NCBI GenBank assembly: GCA_034509425.1 | Contig: JAVTVJ010000041.1 | Span: forward strand, 767,001 to 831,000 | Origin: Eopsaltria australis | Lineage: Eukaryota > Chordata > Aves > Passeriformes > Petroicidae | DNA: 64,000 bases | Direction of reading: 5' to 3' | Shown: in pieces, positions 1 through 12,908 of the stretch | How positions within the stretch are numbered: the first letter of the stretch is position 1 | How the letters are laid out: each line of letters opens with the position of its first letter | The notes under the pieces: generated by a model | Databases searched by the model: none | Told to the model about the DNA's origin: nothing | The model's input: only the letters and a program-made list of their open reading frames with translations | Position numbers and translations under genes: made by a program

Positions 1-1967
1 ACTGTGATAATTTCAAGTATTAGAAATGTAATCTCACATATTAAAATGAATTTACTAAAATCAAATCAATAACTCAGTGTCCTCTGAATTTCCTCCAGTC
101 AGCTAATTTAATTAATCTTTTTGTTCACTTGGATATAGATTTTAGATTTGCATTCTGCCATCAGAAAATACCTCATGCAATAGTACAAGATCTCCACAAA
201 GAAAATGAATTTTTACATGGATTGGATTTCATTCCCTTGGCTGAAATTCTGATCACTGAGCAGCAAGAACACTGCTGTAGCACACAGGATATTGCTCAGG
301 ATATGACAGTTTCCTCTTGTTTTAAGCTACTTTAAAAAAAAATCCTCTCAAATTAGCAACAGAGTATTGCTTTTGATTAGCAGCAGAGGGACTGTGAGCA
401 CACTGGGCCCAATCCAGTTACTTACAAGTTTCGCTTTTAACTTTGTTGGAAATTAAACGGGAATTTAATTCCGTGAAGCAGAATCAGTTCCTTGAAATGC
501 AGTTACAGTGTTAAGCCCGTGAGTGCATCAGTGCTTTTCCTCTCTGAACCCCTCTGTGCTTTCACAGCCCCCGGTGCTGGCACTGTCCCTTGTCCCCTGT
601 CCCCAGGCCGGATGCTGCTCCTCACCGTGCCCAGGAACAAGGTCACAGCCCTGCAAGGCACAGGGCTGGGCAGAGCCTGATTCCTCCCCAGAGCTCAACA
701 CATGCGGCCAAAGGAGAAAACACCCTGCCCTGTGCCCTCTGCAGGGTACAACACCACATCCTCCCCCTTGTAGAGCTGTACCAGCTTCATTGGTACTGAC
801 TTCTTTGGCACTACTCAAGTAAATTGTGTAAATAAAAGGATGCAGTGGTGCAGGGGTTCAGACCCCAAAGTGAATTCTGGGGGCAGTACTTGAAAAATTC
901 AGCTCAAAGTGCTTTTATCAGGGTCCTTCCAATGCCGTTTTCAAAAGGACCTTAAAATCAGGCCCATCTTCTCAACCTGTGCAATCCTGATAACTGAACT
1001 TGAGAGGGTCACATCCTGTATTGCTCCAAAACTTGCTTAGCCTTGACTCTCCTATGTTTGTCTTGGTAGGACTTTGCTTAAATAACCCATTTGTTGGGCT
1101 AACACAACATTTTGCTTGGCTTGCAAGCCCCATCTGGATAAATGCACATTTCCCTCGTTTTATTTTTTGGTAATTTTCTTCTGTATTCATTTAATTGAAC
1201 TTACAAAGATGCTTGCAGAAGTTTAAATGAGGCATAGTTAGAGCTTTCACAAATACATATAATTATGCACACCTACAGACTCTAAGGAAAAAATAAGGAA
1301 CAAGAACTGATCCTGAAGAGCCCAACAGGAGATTTGCAAAGTTTTGGTTTAACACCAGCAGCTGTATATTTGGAGTTCATGGCAGATAAAGGACTTTCAC
1401 AGAATTGAGCAACGTGGTGTTTTTATACTGGTACCACCCCATTGCTAACTGAACCCACACAGTGCTGCAGCAGCTGAAGCTGCGTAGTTTGGCCAGACCC
1501 TCTCCATTTGTAAAGATGGACTTTACAAAAAGTGCTTTAGGAACCCTTAGTGCATCCATGTGTCCCATTCCTCTCTGTAACATTGATGGGAAGCTCAGCA
1601 CTAGCAGTGCTGCACAGCAGCTAGTTGGACTCAGGAAGTTTCACACATTTAATGGAAAAGTTTGACAGATGGGTACAAACCAAAGTCCTAAAATTACCCC
1701 CACAGAAATCAGTCATGCACCCACAAAGTGAAGTGAGAGATCTTGTCTGCTTAATGAGAGCAAGGGGGCCAGAAACAGGCTCAGAGCAACAAAAATCAAT
1801 CTCTTACACAAAAAAGGACAAAGGGGCAGGTAGGACAGCACAGAGGGGAGGACCAGGTTGACAAGCTTCTCCCAAAAGAAGGGCAAATCTTTCCTGGGAG
1901 TTGGAGTAGCCAGGCAAAGGTCAATGAAGGAGGCAGAATGTATGTCAGCTGGGGCATAAAGTATTGC

Positions 1968-1973
<6 letters not shown>

Positions 1974-1999
<26 letters not shown>
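1974..1999 (+). repeat. Poly-A tract, 26 bases
   Basis: Uninterrupted run of 26 A in intron 1 (antisense to the gene). I see no retrogene or SINE body immediately upstream and no clear target-site duplication. Confidence 0.95.
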
Positions 2000-2379
2000 G
2001 GAAAAAAGGATTTGGCTGGACAAAAATCTAATCCTACTATATTAGGGATTACAGGACCTCTGGGTCAGCAGCAACTTGAGATCAACACTACTGCAACTAC
2101 CTGTGCCGTGCTGAGAGCTAAAACCAGAGCAAACAGCAGGAGCCACTTCATCGTTCCTGGCCCCTACCCCACCGAACCCAGAGCAAGATGCACAGAAGCA
2201 CCGAGACACTTGGGAACCCAACAGAGGGACATCAGCCTTCCCCAGGGGCTCTTTGCCTACCCTCCACAAATATTTCGCGTCTTAGAAAGTCAGCAGAGCT
2301 CACACCTGTCAGCAGTCCCTGTTAACAGAAGAGACCCCGATTAGAAGAGGCAGATCTTTTGTCTGTGAAGCAAGAGCCC

Positions 2380-3215
2380 AAAAGGAGGAGCGAGGGTGGC
2401 AGGAGAGCGAGCAGGGCTGCAGAGCCACTCCAGCAGCGCCAGAGGACAGCTCGGCAGCCCTCCTGCCGCAGCAGCGCCGAGGTGCCGACCAGGGAGGGGG
2501 AGGCAGCGAGACGGGACCCGAGGGGCTTTGCTGCAGTATTCAGACCTCGGGCTGGCGTGCTCCAGGGAGCGGCAGCTCGGGTATGTGGACCAATTTAGGT
2601 GGAGGCTGGCAGGCGTGTTGCACACGGACTGAGACTGCAGTGCACCAAGGCTGGAAAGGGTCGTGCCGGTCCAGCTCTTCCCTTTGCAGCCTCATTCGAG
2701 CCCCGAGCGACACGCGGTGCAGGAGCGGGAGGCCGCGGCAGTGCCCCCTGTCCGGTGAGGTGCCTGCCTGTGCACGGCTGCGGGAGGGACCGCACCACCG
2801 CCACCTCCGGCAGATGGCCGCCCCCCGGCCTCAGCCCATCCCTCACAAAAATTACATCAATTTAAACAAGGCAGGGAAGGGCGCAAAAAAGAAGGAAAAC
2901 AAATCAGGATCATTTCAGAGCGGTACAAATAGGAGGCTCCGCTGGCTGCAGGAGTAACCAGCTGATGCAATTATCCTGGCGGCCGGCAGTAGACCATCTG
3001 CCCGGCTCCCGGGTTGCTGTTGTTGCAGTCTCAGCGGGGCTCGCTCCCAGAAGAGCGGGGCCCCGCGGCCGGGAGGGAGCCATCTGCCCGGCCCCGGGCT
3101 GTTCGTGCCGTGCTCCGCGGGGGACGGCCCGGGAGCCAGCCCGCTGCCCAGCGCGGACACGTGGGGCCGGGCCTGGCCGGGGCTCGCTGGCCGGAATGGG
3201 CAGCTGCGCTGCATT
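2380..3215. promoter_or_regulatory. Intragenic CpG island in ZNF423 intron 1
   Basis: CpGs are dense from about 2380 to 3215 while both flanks are CpG-poor. Just beyond its low edge, on the minus strand, CAG followed by GTGTGAG at 2306/2305 is a reasonable splice donor, so the island could drive an alternative 5' exon of ZNF423. No ATG lies in the 95 bases before that donor on the minus strand, so any such exon would be untranslated near its end. A plus-strand donor-like CCG followed by GTGAGG is also present at 2754/2755. Open frames here are overlapping on both strands and are not called as genes. Confidence 0.55.
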
Positions 3216-5801
3216 TTCTGCAGGGCATTTGCTCGCTCTCCCATGCCACCACACAAACCGGTTGTGTTTCTGGAGCATCTTTGTGCCTGCTTGTGTTTAG
3301 CATTTATGCAGTGTGATGGGGGAGACTGGGACATCCCCTGTCCTTCAGGGAGCTGCGGGGACACTGAGGAACCAGTGACAGCCACCCCATCCCACAGAGC
3401 TGCTCCAGGGCTGAGCCCCAACCCTGTACCCTATTACTTATGCCACAGTGAGGGTGATGACTGCCACCTTCATTTCTGTTTTGTCATTTCTACATTTGTC
3501 AATAAAAGACAAGCAGAAAATGACACCCAGAGGGGAAGGGATGAGCTCTGTCAAGGAAACTTGATGAGAATGCCATTCTGAGGACTTCCATCGCAGAGTT
3601 TCTGGAGTTCCCAGTTACACCGTTCCTGCTCCGGGGGTATGGGAAGTGCCCTCCATCACCCAGGGATTCTGCTGGGCATCGCCTGGAGCCAGGTTTCAGT
3701 AACAAGTTTGTTCCCACTGACAAGGTTTCTACAAACTTGTCAGGGTCAGATGGAAAGAGGCAAGAAAAATTGTGGACATTTTTTGTCCTTCTTAACCATA
3801 TCAAGTCCATACACCTACTGCTGCCCCGGGCTCAGTCTCTGAGCATTCATCTGCAATCAATTAAACAAACAATCCAGTGTCCAAGTGGGTTTCATTCTGA
3901 ATTTAAGCTTTCAGTTTATAAAAATTTATACTTTTCCACTCCCAAATTAATTGCTATTCAGAAAGAAATGAAGTAGGGAGGGATGCAAGGCTGTGCCAAT
4001 CCATCTCACCACTTCCCCAACACTGACAAGTCCCTGGGCACTGAGCACAGCTAAACTTGCCCATGGCCAATTTTCTGGGCCATTATTTCAGGGCTGGCAC
4101 CTTCAGGAGGGATGCAAACTAAGGGACAAAGTGCTTCTCCCACCTCTTGCTCCCCCCAGCCACTGCAGCCCCATCCCATCCCTGCGGCCTAGTGCTTTTC
4201 TCTCTGAAGCTGAAACGTGAGACCTGCAGTGACAAGGCTGATGAACCCATTAAAAAGTACTAACACAATGTGTGGGTGTAAGTTATCAGACTCCACTTAC
4301 ACTTCAGCTTTAATTTAGACAACGCCTGGAACTGTTGTCAGCCACAGCTGAACTGTTTATCTGTTGAAGTGAATAAAGGAAAGGGAGCTCTGAACATGAC
4401 CAGGACGGGCCCAACCTGTCACCACATCCCCAGTCCCATGTGCTGCAGCCTCTCCCGCAATGCATTTGCCTGTATGAGCTGTTCACCATTTGATGAAGCT
4501 CTCTCAGCAGATTTGGGGGGCTTCCCTCCTTCCTTCACCCTGCTGTTTGTAGAGTTTTGGGACCGCAGCTACCATTGCCCAGCATCCCCTACCATTGCCT
4601 GGGGACACCGGCTCAGACTGGACCACCAGTGAAGAGTGCATAAAACCTCATTTCTGGTGGAAACCAGGCTGAAATGCTGCCTCATTATTTAGTGGCCGTG
4701 TGTGTGACATAACCGAGGGCCAAATTCAGTGACAAACTTAAGTCAGGTTATGTTGTTTAATAATATCCTCAGACTCTCCCCCCCTGCCCATTTTCAAGGG
4801 CTCCTTCCCTTTCTCCTGTACCTTTTCCCAAAATGGAGCTGACTGTAAAGATGGGCTGGGAATGCTGGAAGCAGAGCTGCTGCACTGCAGGGAGCCCTAC
4901 ATGAGGCCAGGCAGGGGTCAGAGCACCCAACAACAATGGAACAAAGATAAAAGTAGGAGTGGAGTGGAGAGCTCCACACTGTACTTAAAGGAGGCTTATG
5001 CTTACTGCTTCTCCACCTTATGACAATGCCAGCCTAGGGGTACCTGGGCAAAAATAACTCCAAATTTCATCTGCCACATTTACAGCCTCCACCATGGGAT
5101 GGCACAGTATATATAACACAGAGGCAAAGAGAATTGCTCTCAAGTTTCAGGGTGCAAATAGTTAATGTTGCCCACTAAAAGCCATTCTCATTATAATGAG
5201 TCAGGGAATAAAGGGGATTAAAGTAACTTAAACTGAAATCTTGTTTTCCTGTAGTGATACAGGTTAGGAGGAAAAACAGTAGTTCTGATACTGCAGAAAA
5301 ACTTGTAGTGCTTCTTCTCTATGGGAAGGAAATTCTTCTCAGATGTTGCTGGCACTGTTCCTCCACTCCCCTCACTCAGGAGTTTTGCCCTTGGGCCCAC
5401 AGTGGAAGAGAGAACAACAAGAGGATCCCAGCAAAGGGCATCATCACCTGCTCCTGCTTATCCCTTAGTGCCCAGGCTGGGCAAGGAGCCCCAGCACCCA
5501 CAAACCACAGGGGCCAGTGCCAGGGTGGTGATTCACTTTGTTGCACAGAGTGTAATAAAAAGCTATTTTAAGATTTTTATATGCCTTCGAATAATGTTCT
5601 CATTGCTGTAGCTACCCAGCATAAACTAAATAAAAGCTCTAATCTCTAAAACACAGTACTTTTTTTCCAAAAGCATGGCAATGGGGAGGGAAGAATGTAC
5701 AAACCAAAACAAGTGGGTATACTTCTTGTGGGATCTGCACTACAGAAGAAATGCAGAGCAAGTCTCCCTCTCCCTAGAGGGTCTTTTTTCAAGAGGGAGA
5801 A

Positions 5802-5885
5802 TAATAATAATGTAGTAATAATAAGCACTTATATGGAGCTTTACATTTTCAAAGCGCTGTGTAAACATCAACTAATGGGACACAG
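5802..5885 (+). repeat. Ancient amniote interspersed-repeat fragment with an AAT-rich start
   Basis: An (AAT)n stretch (about 5802-5824) leads into GCACTTATATGGAGC, then TTTTCAAAGCGCT and TAAACATCAACTAAT. This layout (AAT repeats, CACTTATATAGCGC, CAAAGCGCTTTACAAACATTAACTAAT) is one I recall from old L3/MIR-type amniote repeats. The family name is from memory and not verified. Confidence 0.5.
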
Positions 5886-6613
5886 TAGAATAAGTAGTGT
5901 CTAAAATGAGTTTATGTACTGCATTATATTTTTCTACAAAGTGGCTGGGGCTGGTTTTAAAATTAAATTCCCCCACATATTGATACTAGTGCAAATGAAT
6001 CTTCTTTAAAGAAGTGTAACAAAAACATTTTTTTTCATTAGTTACACTCCACAACCTTTATATTTCCAAATTTTGGCTCAAAGCAAATTGTTTAGACAGT
6101 TTCATAGGTACAAAATGCATTTTGTTTCATAAGAAGAATAGGTGTGCTGGCTAACTGCTTAGGGTGATATATCAGTACACTTGTAGGCACATGCCAGTGT
6201 TTTCCAGGAGAAAGTCACGCAGAAGATATGAAATATTTCATAAAAGGAAGTTTTTAAGAGAGAAACTGAGAAATACAGAGAGCTGGTACTATTGCTACCT
6301 TGTGGACAGAAGAGCAAGACAAGCAGCACCTTCTCAGTAAGAGACTGCACAGCAAAGAAAGAAGAACTAGAAATCAAGCATCACTTTCAGTTTTATACAA
6401 CAGAGTTAACAGGAAAAACATCTTCTATAATAGGGAAAATGAAACAACCACAAAGCAAATCCAAATATTATGACCTGAACTACAATATTGGTGTTACATT
6501 TCACTTTCACCTATCCAGCATCTCAGTGTTTAATAAATTCACTCTACTCTCCAAGGCACAAATGTTATATCCTCTTTGCATACAAGTGAGATAGAAAACA
6601 CAGAGAGAGAGGG

Positions 6614-6627
6614 AAAAAAAAAAAAAA
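6614..6627 (+). repeat. Poly-A tract, 14 bases
   Basis: A run of 14 A follows a short GA-rich stretch (GAGAGAGAGGG). It is simple sequence with no associated element visible. Confidence 0.9.
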
Positions 6628-7670
6628 TTGACACATGCTCATTCTTCCAGGAGCCATGGCAAAGGCAGAAGAGAAGGCAGGAGGGGAGAAATCTGACTCC
6701 AAGTCTCTTCTAGTAGCCTGGAATATCTTACTATTTTGCAAACTTTTCTTTCTTTATTATCAATAATTTGCTTTATAGGTGCTTCTGTCATGAACCAGAG
6801 CCCAGCATGCTACAGCACATAAGCACAGAATAAAAAGACTGCACAGGACTGAAGCAACTGAGGAATAGTTTGGTTTTTTTTCTCATATTCTCAAGCTAGG
6901 AATCAAATGCCAGTCAAAAATGGCATGCTGAATATATCTACCTTTAGGCATGCGCTTAACTGTAAGTATATGAGTAATCCCAACGGTTTCAGTTTTGGGG
7001 ATTTTAATAGTTGTATGGTTTTCATAACTACAGGAAAAACCCTTTCCAACAAACTGCCAGTGTGACTCCCTGTTGTACTACACCACAATTACTGGAACAT
7101 ATTTGGTATTTCTCAAGAGGTTCAGATAATGAAGAATCCTCCAAATTTTCTATTAGCCCAAACTTAGGAATTCTGCATCAGGGAGTTAACAGCAGAACAG
7201 ACAGTGTACGTTAGGTATTGCAAAAGATAGAGAAAGAGAGGCAGAAATGTTTATAAAATTTAAACCTTTTTTTAAAAGTAAGGTTGTTTGAGAGCTCAGA
7301 TTGCAGCCCAACCAATGCTATTGCACAAGCATGCTCAGTTAAAGATCTTACTCTCCTGTATTCCTTTATAAGAGACAACATTTCTTCCTATATTCACATC
7401 ACAAAGTTTTTCCAAATCTGAACAAGATTAATAATAAATAGGAAAACACACAAGAAACCAGTCTATTTTATTCTTTGATGTGCTATTGGTTTAACACTGA
7501 ATCACAGGCTTCTACTAAAAACCCACATCATTAGTTACACTTACAAGGAAATGTTTTTTAAAAGCAAGGAAAGGTACAATGTTGTGGTTGTTTTGGGGTT
7601 TTTGTTTGTTGGTTTTCCTTCTTGGCAAACATCCAATTCTTTTACTTCATGTGACTAAAAATAAGCAAAT

Positions 7671-7705
7671 GGGGGGAAGGGGGGAGGAAGGCAGGGGGAG
7701 GGGGA
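7671..7705 (+). other. G-run cluster, G-quadruplex-prone
   Basis: Two runs of six G separated by AA, then AGGAAGGCA, then two runs of five G separated by one A. Four or more G3+ runs in about 35 bases meet usual quadruplex criteria if the longer loop is tolerated. The cluster is on the non-template strand of any plus-strand transcript and inside ZNF423 intron 1. Confidence 0.5.
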
Positions 7706-10700
7706 CCCTACCTAACAGGGAAAGTCACCAAAATTTGCTGCATCAGAAATTATCCCAGTAAGAACACAAACAAGCACAAGGCACTGCTGCAACTCTAAGG
7801 CCAGGCTGGCCACCAGCTCCGTGGGCCCAAGGACACCAGGTGCTCTGGGCAGCAGAGGCTTTGTCCTCCACAAAGCCACTGTGACTTTACAAGCCCAGGA
7901 ACGTCAGCCAGCCCAGGCAGTCCAGGGGCATGGTGCTATTTCAGTCAACCATATTCGAAATTTGCCCCTAAGAAAACAGACTATAAGGTAGCCAAAAAGG
8001 CTGGAATTTACCACCATATCTCCTGTCACCCAAGCACAGGAGACAGATCAGCCTCTGACAAAGAGCTGTCTGGCATTTAAGTGCCAGGATTAGCACAAGC
8101 ACCCACTTGGTGAGACGGGCCCCATGGTGACACAGTCTATGGTGCAAGCTAAAAGCAGAATAACAAATCTCCCTTTCCCTTGAGATACATAACCTAATTT
8201 CTTAGTGGCATTATTTCTACTATGTTAGAATAGAGAGGAAAATTCTTCTCCAGCAATGCTGCCTCATGCAAGGCTGCTGCCAGCAACTTCCCCCAGCACA
8301 GGAGCAGTGAAAGGGGCTGGCCAAACTCCGATCTGGGTGCCTTCGCCCTCCCTGGCAGCAAGAGCTCTGTCCCTCTCTGCTTTGCATTCCTTTCAAAGCA
8401 CGGCTGCTTGCTTGGCTGGGAGCCCCCACCCAGAGAGGGGTGAGGAGCAGCATCCAGTGGCACAGTACAGAGCACTCCACAGCTCACACTTCTGCTTGGA
8501 CCTGTGATTGTCCCAGGAACGGCAGGGAGCACCAAGCACTTGTACAACTTGAGTCTATTCTTCATAACTTTCAGTGAACTCCTTCAGGCTGTACTCATGT
8601 GGCTTTGCACCCTGTGCTTCACTGCAGATTTGAGCTCTTGCTTCAACAGCCATCATTTCTTGGACACATTTTCAGGGGGCTCACAACCTGCCTATCAGCC
8701 CACTGCAGATACACGTCCCATGCAAGGGGCCACAGCCCAGCCTCCCCAGCTGAGGATCTTTCCACAAAGGTTTGACCCAAAGCAATGGAACTCGGACACT
8801 GATAAGAAGGCTCGCCCTGCCCTGCACCAACACACCCCAGACCTGTGCGTGGCCAGCAGAGAGCTACAGGGTTACTTTTCTGGTTGGTTGGTAGGTAACA
8901 TCAGCTCTAAGGAAGCTAGGAAGGCAGCAGGACAAGGATCCAGAAACAGAAGGAGAACTGACCCCATCAGATCAAACATCACCTGGAGCACCAATGGGCA
9001 CAGCCATGGGACTGGGCCAGGCAGCCAAGAGGCAAAAGCAGTTCTACAGGCTGAGTGTAAGGTAATGGCAGCCTTAAACCAACTAGGATTCATCTCCATG
9101 CTCCCTTCCAGAGCAGTGTGTTTAACACGTGCCAGTTTGCAGACTGTTTTTAATCCAGGGGCTGGTGCGTGTTTTTCCAACATGGCAAGATCAAATTAAG
9201 AAAATCTTCAGAAGAAAACAAACTTGTTGGGATGTGCCAGTAAAAGAAAATCAAGTCAAGCCAGCAGTAGACAGTAAGAAGGACAGAAAAGCAGATAAAT
9301 TCCCTCTAATAAAGGGGCCAACAGCCTTCAGCTTCCCAAAACAGCAGGATGATTACCATACCCCCTCCCTGCCAGTGCCTCAGCAGCTCCCACCACGGGC
9401 TGAGCAGTGGCTGAGGCTGGACTCTGGGCTCACTACCCAGCAGGCAGGCCTGTCCTGCCCCATCCTCCCCTGAAGGCACCTCCAGGGTTGTGGTCATGTT
9501 CTCCCTAACTGCAAGGGGCAAAACCAGCAGATTCAAAGGAGGAAAAACAAGTAAAGAGGCTTCAATCTGGGGAGGAAATCCTACCTCTAAGTATTCCCTG
9601 AAAGCAAAACACACTCAAACTTCCCCAGTTCCACAGTGGGAGAGATGCTATGGGAAGAGGAACAAAGCTGCTAGAGGGACTCCACTGACATTTTCTTAGG
9701 CTACAGCTATGTAGGAATCATCATGGCAATTTCCCTGCCCTTCCCACAGTTGGGCTATTTTTCCTTGAAACCATCATCCTCTGTGCATAAATTAAATATC
9801 AAGTTCTTGGTGGCTACCTCAAGAAATGTTTTTATTAGGTGGTTTGAGGTTTGCTAGGAAACAAGAATTTACAGCTGGCACAGCTCCCCCAGTGCTTGGA
9901 CAAACAGGCAGGGTGGAAGAGACCACGTGCAGCCAGATAAGACACTATTCTCCCAAACAAAACCTGCAGAAACAATATTACATTTTTCTAAGGTTCATTT
10001 AAAGGGAGTTTTCCAACGAGGGACAGCATAAAGAAACAAATTTGCTTCCTTTTACCTTAACACTGTGGGACAGAAAGGTTTCAGCAGCCCCTGCTCTGGA
10101 GGCAGCCAGGACCTCCAAAGCCACTGAAGACAACAGTTTCTCTACCTGCCTTTTTGTTTGCTCAAGTTTTGCACCGCATTGGCTTTGCTCACGCCAATCA
10201 GACAGCAGCAGGTTTTAAGCCACTCGTCTGATGTCTTCAGCTGTGCCACTGACTGCTACGACAGACAGAACATTTCTTGGATGGCCGTGTGTGGGGATAC
10301 AAAAACCTCATTTACAACTTGGCATCTCAAGAAGGACAGGGTGGTACAGCAGCAGGTGACAAATTAAAAGCTCATTTTTCTATGCACTTTCTTTGGAGCC
10401 ACATTTTGAATACAGACCCACTGGCAAGGAGGAAAATCATAGCTCAGATACCTCTTTATGAAAATATGCATTTTGTCTCTGGGAGAATTCCTGGTGCATG
10501 TCAGGGCAGCCAGCAAACCCCATTTGTGAGTGATCTGCCTGCATAACACCAACAGCCCCACCACCAAAGCAGCATCTTCCTGCCAATTGCAGGGGGTTTG
10601 TCCCTCCAGGCCCCTGAGCAGCAGCTCCTGCTGCAGCCAGGGACACCCAGCTGTGCAGCCCGGCAGCTCTGCAGGCAGGGCCGGCAGCTCCACAGCACCC

Positions 10701-11308
10701 TCGGGGCACTGCAAACCAGGCACACCACGCCTCTGCCAAGCATCTCTCGGGGGTGGGTTTTTTCAGACCCTCACCTTTAAGTTCAGGCTTATTACGGAAT
10801 TTACTTATATTGAGAAGAATGAAAACAGAAGATCTCTGTTAAGCTCTTATTTGATACCAAAAATAGTAAACAAAATAAATCAAATGGGAGTTCTAAAACA
10901 AATCTCACTTATCTGTTATCAAGTAGGAAAGAAAACACTCTTGAAATTATAGGAATCAGGTCAGTGGACTCATATACAAACATTGGGCAAGACTCATATA
11001 CAAGGTCCAAAGACAACCACTCAGTTCCGTTTTAAAATGGCTCAAAATGCATTGTACCATACTCTTCAAGTATGCTCAGAATCAGACCAAAGTACTTCTT
11101 TATCTTTAAAGAAAAGAAAAAAAATCTTTGAGGCAACAACTTTGGCACCCAGAGCTGCCTATGACATTCCCCACAAACTATCCCTGCCAGAAACACACCA
11201 TCTTTTTCTATATAAGTCTAGAATAAACATAAATAAGGTGTAAGTCACACACAGCCCTCCTTCTCTACCTCCCCATCCCAGTATTTTCAATACTCTGCCA
11301 CATCCCAC

Positions 11309-11321
11309 ATGCCCTCTGGGG
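11309..11321 (-). promoter_or_regulatory. Weak CTCF-like motif in intron 1
   Basis: The minus strand reads CCCCCAGAGGGCA, one mismatch from CCASYAGRKGGCA. It stands alone in ordinary intron sequence. Its orientation is the same as the motif at 56640, so the two would not make a convergent pair. Confidence 0.25.
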
Positions 11322-12888
11322 GAACAGTCTGGTCAGTAAAAGCAAAGAAATTATGAAGGGCAAGGCATGCCATTTTCCTAGAAATAAAGGAGGCTGTGAG
11401 CAAATTACCCGACTGAAATGCATCCACAGAATTCAGCAATAAATAATACACAAGCTTGGCATTACTGTGTAATCCAGTATCTCTTTACTCTTGTGAGTAA
11501 TCTAATGAAGCAACAGAAATCTGAGTAATAGCTTGAATAAGTAAATTAAAACAAAGCTACATTTACCTATCAAGCAAAATAGCCAAAATGCTGTTGCTGT
11601 TTTCAGTACAGCAGTCAGGTTTGTATATCAGAAAAATTTCCTTGCACTTTGCAGCCATGTCAGATGGCCCAACAGAAGATATTACCTATTTCTCTAAGCT
11701 TTCTCTTTCATTTACACGATCACACATCATACACTATATATATTTGTGTATATTCACATAGTAAGTGTTGAAAGCCTACTTTTGACAGTTACCATCCTGA
11801 TCTCCCCTTGCCTCTAAAACCCTGAACAATTGTGAGTCCTCACAGGCCAAGCTCAGATAGTCCCATGATCCTAAAATAGTTGAAACTCCAAGAACTGATG
11901 ACTGCAATCACACTTGTCCTCAAATGTCTTTATATTAAACAGAAAACAACTATACACCACAACAAATGCACTCCTCCAGGCAGGAAAGCACTGTCACTGT
12001 CTAGTAAGAGCAGAAAAGCTATTTTGTTTATGCCATTTGCATGTCTAGTGTTTTTTTTCTGCTTATGTATAATCACACTCTTTTCCATGGAGCTGAAGTC
12101 ACTTTTCAGATCTGTTCTTTCTCTCAGTCTTTAGATTAAACTTAAAAATAATATAGATACAGCTCCAGGTAAGTCAACCTCTGTGACAAATCTTTACACC
12201 CAATCATCAGGCACCCTCCATACTCAAATGGCAAGAGACTTCCAACTTTCTCTGTTTTATTTCTCTCTCTGTTTAGTATTTCCACTTCCCAAAGTATGAA
12301 GTTCGGCCTTCTACCATGTTTTTTCTCCACCTCCTTTTAGTTTTCTGTTTTTTTCAGACAGGAAATTGAAAGAATGCAGAATCACAGTCACTTTCTCTCA
12401 TGTAAATCTGTACCTGCTTACAGTGACAGATGTTAAACACAACCCAGGTCTCTTGGGTTTCCCAGTGCCATCTAGGAGCTCCCACAGCCCTGCTGCATCT
12501 TCTGCACCTTGAACCTTCCCAGTGGTCCCCTAGAAATCCTCCCAGCAGCAATCTCAGTGTCAGCAGATGGAGCAGGAGACACTCTCGCCAGCGTTAGATA
12601 CTAAATGGCTATTCCCACCAAATCTCTTTGCTACTCCTGCTCTTTCAATTGCAGTGCAAGGAATGAGACTAACATCCAATCCCCACCAAGGCCACTAAGA
12701 AATATTACCACAAAAACAAGGCAGAGTCTTCACCCTACAGCTGATAGAAGCCTACTCACAGTCTTCCAACATGAACAGAACCCTCAATGAAAAGAACTAT
12801 TCAGAAAGCTTAGACTTATCTCTAAACATACTACCCAGCTCCAATTAGTGTCAAGGGAAAAAAATTGTACTTATACTAAAGAAAGCAC

Positions 12889-12908
12889 AAAAAAAAAAAA
12901 AAAAAAAA
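12889..12908 (+). repeat. Poly-A tract, 20 bases
   Basis: Uninterrupted run of 20 A in intron 1. No recognisable element body precedes it. Confidence 0.95.

Noticed and set aside
900..950. GGGTCCTTCCAATG resembling the 3' region of CR1 elements
   Set aside because: Only about a dozen bases agree, and there is no octamer tail or further similarity.
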